From Apricaphanius iberus (Eukaryota; Chordata; Actinopteri; Cyprinodontiformes; Aphaniidae): a stretch of 64,000 nt of DNA. Of the stretch, positions 57,690 to 64,000 are shown in pieces (positions within the stretch are counted from its first letter, which is position 1; the number at the start of each line of letters is the position of its first letter). The position numbers and the translations under genes are program-made. Below the pieces are notes generated by a model that did not search any database, had not been told where the DNA came from, and was given only the letters and a program-made list of their open reading frames with translations. The stretch spans positions 704,001 to 768,000 of the forward strand of contig JAPXFQ010002085.1 of the NCBI GenBank assembly GCA_028564705.1. The letters are read 5' to 3'.

Positions 57690-58030
57690 CATTCGAAGTT
57701 ATTACTAATCAGTTAATCAAAGACAGCTTTAAATAGATTAGTTCTTTGCTTTGATTAAAAGGAACAGTGTTTCAGCTTTGCAGTCTTCTTGAGGTTTGTT
57801 CCAGATAAGAGGAGCATAGAAAATGAAAGTTGTGTCTATGCCATGTTTGGTTTTGATTCTAGGGATGTAGATCATAAAATGTCTTCAACATTCTTTTTCT
57901 GCTAAGCCATTCAGTGCTTTATAAACTAGTAAAAGTGTTATGAAATCTATCTCTGAAGTTTTTACCTGTTTTAACTGAAGCGGTTTTCTGACTCTTGACC
58001 GTTCCTCTTCAGGTTAAATGTACTTCAGTT
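57690..58030 (-). mobile_element. L2/CR1-like LINE 3' fragment
   Basis: The + strand text TCTTCAACATTCTTTTTCTG and GCTAAGCCATTCAGTGCTTT, then TATAAACTAGTAAAAGTG matches the corresponding text at 3729-3775 (TTCAACATATTTTGGCGCTA, GCCATTCAATGATTTATAAA). In the earlier copy this leads straight into the L2 RT C-terminus on the - strand, so this is the same family's 3' end. Confidence 0.7.
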
Positions 58031-58454
58031 TTGTGATGTGGAAAGAAACATTTTGGTAGGAAAAGATGTGCAAGAATCAGAGACAACAGCGGGAGCAATG
58101 CAGACGTGCTAAAATAACCTGCCCTCTTTGACACCTCAGCAGTGAAACCAAGTGACCAATTATTGAGTGCATATACTGTAGCTTACATGTTTTCACAAGG
58201 TTGACATTTCTTTATTTAAAGTAAAGTAAAAGATTATTTGTTTTATGAAATCTTGTCATTTTTGAAACCCTAAATTTGTGCTTTTCTCTTACTGTAACTC
58301 ATAATCATCAAAGTGAACAGAAATATACAACTGACATGTATCCCTTTGTGTCTCATGAATCTTTTTACTTTTTGAATTGAATTGTTTACATGAATTAATG
58401 AACTGGTGAAAATCTGATTCTTTGAGATGCATCTTATGGAACATAATGTGCTTT

Positions 58455-60015
58455 TAACCATCTTGGGGCGTCTGTCCCTGGGCCTGGGAGTATGGAGTAT
58501 AGTGTATGTATGGGGGGTATGAATGAGTGTATAGCGTCCTTTTTTCGTATGTCCTGTATTTGTAAGAATGTGTACGCATAAGAGGGAGGGTACGTATGAG
58601 TGTCTCTGTCTGTCTATGTCTACCTGTCAGGTTGGGTGTTTGGCTTCCCTCTGGCCTGATGCGTCTTCTTCCCCTCAGTTACTCCCCGTCGGTGATGGAT
58701 GCTCCTGCCCGCTGGTTGATGATGGCTCTCGATGCCTGGGGCCGGGGGTCCCGGTTGCGGCCCGGCTCGGTCCTGGTGCATGTCTGGCGGGTCCTGGGTG
58801 GTCCGGTGTGTCGGGCGGCCGCTGTTTTGGGCCGACGTCCTCCTTGGATTGACTGGGGCACCTCTTATGGGGGTGCCGGGGTTGTAGAGTAGGTTGGTGC
58901 CGTCCGGTGGATCGGTGGGGACCGTGCCTGGCGCCCAGGCCTCCTGCCGGTTCCAGGACTTCTGCTGGCTGGTCGGTTCATCTGGGGGGGGCTGTCCGGC
59001 ATTGGCTGGGCCCCTGATCTTGGCGCCCTGCGTGGGGCGGGATCTGGACCCAGGAGCTGGAAGATCTGGATGTCCAGGTGCTGGCTGGGCGCGGCCTGGG
59101 GAGGGCGTACATCCGCTGTGGCTCTTGCTGTGGCTCCCTGGCGTGTGGGTGTGTGGGGGCGGGCCGGGTTGTTGGCGGTGGGTATTGGTCCGGGGTGGCG
59201 GCGGCATGTGTTGTCCGTCGGTTGGCTGCGGATCCCCCTTGCCGGCGGCGGGGGGCCCTTGTCGGCTGGTCCCTGGTTGGGGCCCCGCTGGGGGGCGGGG
59301 TGCCCCTGGTCCCCGTGGCCTCCGGGTCCTGATCCGGGCCCGCCCTGGCGTAGCCTGTTTCCGGCAGAGCCCGTGGGCTCGTCACTGCGATCTCTCGGGC
59401 CCCAGCATTGCGGCTGGTGGGTGTTCCCCTGGGGCTTCCATCTGTTCCTCTCTTGGTGGGTGATCGACCCTGCGCTGTACTCTGTGGGACCCTGGATGCA
59501 TACATCTCTTGCCTCCTCCATGTCTGTGTCGATTCCTGTAGGACGGATTGACGGTTCCTTACACCAGCTATCAATCACTTGCATGGGGAAACCTTATTCA
59601 GACCTGCATGCTCGCACACACATAGGTGTGGGGACATTGGTGTGGACGGACATATCTTAAGCTGAGGTTATCATCATTAGTTAGTTGTTCACAGGAGCTT
59701 ACCAGAAACATTTGTATTATGTTCATTAATCCATGCTTGTGTGTAGTGAATGTGTAATTCTTAGTTTATTCTACTAGATCCGAACTATTGGTTTGGTTCT
59801 ATACAGTTTGTTGTTTTTGTTTTGTATTACTGTTTCTCTGCCGTCCGGCAGAGGTGGAGGACTGGGATGTTTTCTTGTGTTCTTTGTTTGCCTCCCTGTC
59901 TTGTGTCGTCGGTTCGCGCCTCTGCTGGTCCGGTTTCTTTTCTTCACCTTCTTCCTTTCTCCCTTCTTGTCTCGGTTTAGTGTCCATGACGTCAGGAAAT
60001 TGAACCCACAGTAAT
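58455..60015 (+). mobile_element. GC-rich non-LTR-type retroelement of unknown family, copy 2 (5'-truncated)
   Basis: On the + strand and inverted relative to copy 1. Conserved words include CTGCCCGCTGGT near 58705, GTGTGTCGGGC near 58805, CCTCCGGGTCCTG near 59320, TAGGTGTGGGGACAT near 59623 and AACCCACAG near 60003. It begins near 58455 where copy 1 continues for about 1.2 kb more (without the MITE), so it is 5'-truncated. It has about 280 bp more than copy 1 in its middle (58870-59290). An AATAAA lies at 60020-60025 just past the shared 3' end. Several frames on both strands are open for 180-240 codons because of GC content; they overlap one another and show no domain, so no CDS is called. 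Confidence 0.65.
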
Positions 60016-60192
60016 CACTAATAAAGATTTTTCATACATATACATCAAGTGGCGTACTACAGCAAAGCTTTAATACTCTGCTTGGGAAAGTAAAACAGTT
60101 GGGCTTGTACTTGGTACTCAGACACCAAATCTGAGTAGCATACTGCTAGACAGGACACGTTAAAAAAAAATAAATAAAACATCTTTCACATT

Positions 60193-60220
60193 GATAGATA
60201 GATAGATAGATAGATAGATA
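60193..60220. repeat. (GATA)n microsatellite
   Basis: Seven GATA units, 30 bp upstream of the acceptor of the last ush2a exon, next to its pyrimidine tract. Confidence 0.95.
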
Positions 60221-60249
60221 ATTAATTTTCTCTTCTTTAAATATTCTAG

Positions 60250-60438
60250 TACCTGCATTTGTTCCACCGCCAGCTACAGTGCAGAGTATCAGCGGCTTCA
60301 GCGCCACGGTGAGCTGGTTACCACCCACAGGTGACGTCCGAGGGCCCATTGACAGATACGAGCTTAAAGCTTACAATAAGGACCATCCAGAAGTGCCACC
60401 AATCACAGTCACATACCTGGCTAATGGAAATTTCACAG
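60250..60438 (+). CDS. ush2a: ush2a exon: start of the next fibronectin-III domain
   Basis: A 189-nt exon between ATATTCTAG and ACAG|GTAAAA. It starts with two bases that complete a Val codon with the exon at 51117, and ends with one base of a split codon. It reads PAFVPPPATVQSISGF, ATVSWLPPTG, GPIDRYELKAY, then VTYLANGNFT. This is the A-B-C strand part of a fibronectin-III domain: a proline-rich lead, VSWxPP and YxLxxY. NFT is a possible N-glycosylation site. The second half of the domain (next exon) was not found before the window ends. Confidence 0.93.
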
Positions 60439-60439
60439 G

Positions 60440-61535
60440 TAAAACAGATATTTTCAACCTTTTTTTACAGTTTTATTGTCAACTTTATGCAAATCTAAAA
60501 ATACTTATCAGCGAATACTCTTAAACTTATGTTGCACTATTATTCATTTTGTTTATTTTATAAAAAACTATATCCAACCAGACAAATTGAAACCAGTCTC
60601 TTATTCATAATTGAGGCCTGGCAAAAGGCAGGGTCTCTTGATGGAGAGAAGGGGAATGGAAAGAAGACTGGATTTAAAAAGTGCAAACAAAAGAAAGTTT
60701 TAGCACTACACTACTTTATAGGGCTGGGCTATATGACCTGAAAATAATATCTCAGTACACTGAGCAGTTCGATGGCTTCAAGCAATGTATCAACATTCTG
60801 GACTCGGCAGGGTTAACGGACATCTTCCACTTAAAAAAACATATTCAAGCCTTTGGGTCGTAACAGATGTAAAATTCACGTTTTGGCTGCAAATACAACT
60901 AAAAATATTTCATGAGTGGTGGTACTACTGCTCCGATGTGGCCCTACTGGCTCCTCTGTCTAAAAGTAGGACCCCTAACAGAGCTACCACAAGTGACGTT
61001 GATGGTGGACAACGTCCAGGACTCTCCTCAGAAAACTATGGGTTCATAGCAGGAGGAGGTGATAGATCCTGAATATGAAAACTCATTCGGGTTAAATACT
61101 GAAGGTCCACAGCCATACAGCTTTGATCTAGCAGCTAGAGATGGTGAAAAAGGGCAATTCAGACCATTTGGATGGTCACAGAAGGGATATTGAAATGTGA
61201 TAATAATGTTGAAATGTAAGTACATTTTTACTTAACTATATCCCCTGACATATTGCATCAAATATCTAGCCAAATAACTTTTAGAAATACACAATCTAAA
61301 GTTAGAAATTCCTTATTTTTACACTTAGGCTCAAAATTATTCATACCCTAGCAGATTTTACGTTAGCCAAATCCTGAGCCCATTGTTTCAGATACAACGT
61401 CCAATATCACCCCACTTTAACACAAATAAACCTTTCTAGCTTTAATCTTCATCCCACCACCCTCCAACTATTAATGCTAGGTAGTAAATACCAAGCCCTA
61501 GTTTTCATATCTGCTGTGATTCCTTACATAGAAAC
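60440..61535. other. ush2a intron, no exon recognised
   Basis: A frame at 60785-61072 lacks domain character. GGGCTGGGCTATATGACCTG near 60722 resembles the end of a hAT-like MITE, but its other end was not found. Confidence 0.4.
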
Positions 61536-61539
61536 TTTT

Positions 61540-61655
61540 AACTGATTGGAATGTTTGTATAATTGTATTGAAATGACTTTCGGTGTAAAGTGCTTTGAGA
61601 TTACATTTTTTGTGAATTGGCGCTATATAAATAAAACTGAATTGAATTGAATATT
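61540..61655 (+). mobile_element. L2/CR1-like LINE 3' end with (TTGAA)n tail
   Basis: The words AAAGTGCTTTGAGATTACA and TTGGCGCTATATAAATAAAA, followed by a TGAATTGAATTGAA tail, are the standard 3' end of a very common fish LINE family. Only the last 100 bp are present. Confidence 0.75.
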
Positions 61656-61984
61656 TGCTCATTTTGTAATGCATATTCAGATGTCAGTGTGGCCAATGTG
61701 AACCAATCAGCAGCATTTTTCAGTTTGTGTTGTCAGGAACTGGAACCAGTCAGGCAGCTCTTGTTCAATCTAAAAGTTTCTTCATCCCAGCATATTCACT
61801 ATGTGACTGGACATCCTGAATTTTAAGGCCTGCTGCTTGAATCCTTTTGTGCTAAGACTGGCTTGCTGCACATTTAAGGAGCAGCATGGAAAGATAACTC
61901 TTACGTTTATTATCCCAATCAGTTTAAACCTTTTCTAAGGAAACTCAGCAGATTGAATCGAGTAATTGACTTTACGCATTCACT

Positions 61985-62190
61985 CCTCCTTGACCAACAT
62001 GTAGCAACAGTAGACAGTCGCCTGCATCGTGTCAATGAATTCAAAGTAATCCCTCATACTGAGCAAACATGTTGCGACAGTGGAGAGGAAAAACTCCCTT
62101 TTTGACAGGAGGAAACCTGCAGAACCAGAACCTGGCTCAACGATCATCTGCCACGACTGTCTGGGGTTTATGAAGACAGAGAACAGACAC
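61985..62190 (+). repeat. Fish interspersed repeat fragment (LINE 3' UTR-type)
   Basis: GCGACAGTGGAGAGGAAAAA, then CAGGAGGAAACCTGCAGAAC and GATCATCTGCCACGACTG are words of a repeat that is very common in fish. No coding part remains and the precise family is uncertain. Confidence 0.6.
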
Positions 62191-62345
62191 AAAAAGAACA
62201 AATGGTGTTTTTTCCACTAGTACATACTTGGCCCAGCTCTTCTGGGCCCCACTTGGTCCTACTTAGCTGTACTCGGCCTTGGTTGGTTTTCCACTGCAGG
62301 GACCAGACCAGCTGGGACCATCTCCAGTTGGTGAGCTCATCATAT
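62185..62345. repeat. MITE-like repeat fragment (TTTTCCACTAGTAC / GGTTTTCCACTGCAGG)
   Basis: The text TTTTTTCCACTAGTAC followed by TGGCCCAGCTCTTCTGG and later GGTTTTCCACTGCAGGGACC resembles a common fish hAT-type MITE with GGxTTTCCACT ends. The boundaries are unclear. Confidence 0.45.
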
Positions 62346-62349
62346 GTCG

Positions 62350-64000
62350 GGCAGCCCCAGAGTATCTAGTTACACAAGGCATTTAGCTTTTGTTGAGTCC
62401 AGATAAAGTACTATGAAAACGTGTATGTTAAAACTGCAAAACAAATCCTATAGTTAAATAAGTGGATATGATTAACATTAACTGGTGTGTCATAACATAG
62501 TAACTTTAACAACTGTATTTAGTTTAACTTTATCGTAGATTTGCTGAATCCATAGCACTTTCTATATTTTACTTCCTATTCATCTTTACAAATTAACATT
62601 TTCCCAGGAGTCCATAACCTACACTGCATGCCATGTGATCTAAAAAACAGAAATAAATGTAGGTTTTAGAGAAATGTTCCGGTATATCAGCCAGGGCATT
62701 TGTTGCTATCAGATTGGAAAAGGTTGCCAATCTCTGATCTATTGGATATAATTTATGTACAATACCTCCCAGCACGACAGGAAGATTTGATTGAAGGCAG
62801 CATCGTGTCTTCTCCACCTGTTCCAGTCCATCAGAAGAACAAACACGTGATTCTGCTGGTCCTGGTCCTGTTTGTGTCGCAGTGATTAATGATTGGTTGT
62901 CTTTGGAGACAATCTTCCCCCTGCCAAGACAAAAAAGGACAAGTTGTTGTTGAAGTGGTTAAGTAAACTCCAGCTAAAAAAAATTAAGAATTGAGGGTTT
63001 TTTTGCAACTGAGCAGAATAATGTACAAATATTTCCAGAATGTGCCTGTGTAACATGAATGCTCTGTAGTTTTCAAGAACAATTTTAGTATTCTGAGCAA
63101 ACAAGTGTGCTGACTGGACTTTCATAGTACTTTGCTTACATTGCCTTTAAAAACATGCACATTAAGAATTCAAATTAAAGAATGAAGACACAAATATACC
63201 GTACTGTACACCAGAAAATTTAAGTGGGGATGTGGAAGGTTGTAAAGAAGAGAAGAGAGAAGGTGTTCGCAATCTCTGTTTTAATAGCTAACTTCCAACA
63301 GCTCAAAACACAAGACAACCAGTTAAAAACTTTTTGCGCTCTTTTTTTTGACCCGGAAACAAAACATCCCAACTCCTTGAACAACAGTCCTTCACAATAA
63401 GAGCCTGCCGCCTTGTGTGAAACTATACAGTTAGTGTCCACCACAGGGACATGCATATTTACAAAAAAAAAATAGACTGTAGCATCACAGCATATTTACA
63501 TAACTGAAAACAAAAAAGCACAGTCATAATGAAGATGATATTCAAATGAATAGGTTAATTTAATGAATAAAATGTACAACCAACATGAGCTTTGTTTCTC
63601 ACCGAGGGCATCAGACATGGTAACCTGCATGGTCTCGGCTTAGACAACAGCCTTGTCCAGTTTTTAGCCACAGATGGTCAGGAAGGAGAGGCTGGACAGC
63701 CTGGATGGTCCAAATTAAGCAGAGACTACCCCTCACATGTTGGAAGAGACTAGAAGAAAAGATTAACACAACTTAAGCACAAAAACATGGTGTAGTAGCA
63801 TAGCAAATAATGAAAACACAGAGAGCACAGTGTTAGCATCGATGCTAATTAGCTTTCCTGTTGTTATGGGGCAACTGTGGCATCTGGCCTTCTTTCTTTG
63901 TTCACAGTGTGTTTAAAACATATAGGACAAGTAACTTATGACTAAAGTCACACACACCCAAAAATTTACCATCATATGTTGTCCGCTGCAGCACGGCTAT
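62350..64000. other. ush2a intron to the end of the window, no gene recognised
   Basis: No exon with fibronectin-III character could be found. Frames 62593-62817 (-), 62700-62885 (+) and 63220-63456 (-) are short and without motif. Confidence 0.4.

Larger units (their letters stand above)
18129..60438 (+). other. ush2a: ush2a gene, partial (nine internal exons in this window)
   Basis: Nine + strand exons (131, 127, 102, 189, 131, 280, 225, 75 and 189 nt) join without a phase conflict into about 483 codons with no stop. The order is rest of laminin-G domain 1, laminin-G domain 2, a half-size fibronectin-III region, then the start of the next fibronectin-III repeat. This arrangement and the residues (for example NCRGNDS before the first FN3 segment and FTEYLYR-type text after it) match vertebrate usherin. 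By memory the segment corresponds roughly to human residues 1580-2000 of about 5200. Usherin works outside the cell at photoreceptor periciliary membranes and hair-cell ankle links. The first intron seen is about 24 kb and the last about 9 kb, both swollen by transposons. Confidence 0.93.

Noticed and set aside
58620..59660. Overlapping open frames of 183-239 codons on both strands, rich in Pro, Gly, Trp and Arg
   Set aside because: Several frames on both strands are open at once, which follows from high GC and few stop triplets. None shows a domain, and the homologous copy at 53159-53683 differs by insertions that break the frames.
62700..62885. Frame ending in a hydrophobic stretch (HVILLVLVLFVSQ) as a small membrane protein
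   Set aside because: Short, with no splice context, no upstream signal and no homologous look; expected by chance in AT-rich DNA.

Overview
The window looks like teleost fish DNA: small vertebrate-type exons with GT/AG splice sites are spread through long AT-rich introns packed with fish-type repeats (Tc1-like, hAT-like, L2/CR1-like and L1/Tx1-like elements, an endogenous retrovirus, tRNA-like SINEs). The species cannot be named from the sequence alone.

The only host gene recognised with confidence is ush2a (usherin), on the + strand. Nine exons are seen: 18129-18259, 42309-42435, 43443-43544, 44993-45181, 45969-46099, 46196-46475, 48099-48323, 51117-51191 and 60250-60438. Every junction keeps the reading phase. 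Together they encode about 483 residues running from inside the first laminin-G domain, through the second laminin-G domain, into the following fibronectin-III repeats. Both ends of the gene lie outside the window. Usherin is a very large cell-surface and matrix protein of photoreceptor periciliary membranes and hair-cell ankle links.

Region by region: 1-3530 holds the 3' end of a decayed LTR retroelement with its 3' LTR. 3740-4860 is an L2-type LINE relic on the - strand. 7.7-12.6 kb holds a SINE, a Tc1 relic and a three-level transposon nest. 12.6-18.1 kb shows no recognised gene. The 24-kb intron 18260-42308 contains a SINE, two MITEs and an old L1/Tx1 LINE. That LINE has been split by an L2/CR1-type LINE with an intact 974-codon ORF (25137-28351), two hAT-like elements and a 6.4-kb endogenous retrovirus (32719-39152). 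From 42.3 to 51.2 kb the ush2a exons are close together with small repeat relics between them. The intron 51192-60249 carries two inverted copies of a GC-rich retroelement family that I cannot name. From 60.4 kb to the end there is intron with repeat fragments.

The genes do not form an operon or pathway: there is one host gene, and nearly everything else is mobile DNA that accumulated in its introns. The most interesting items are the GC-rich retroelement pair, the insertion stack dated by target duplications, the intact LINE ORF, and a short 75-nt ush2a exon found by phase and homology rather than by ORF length.
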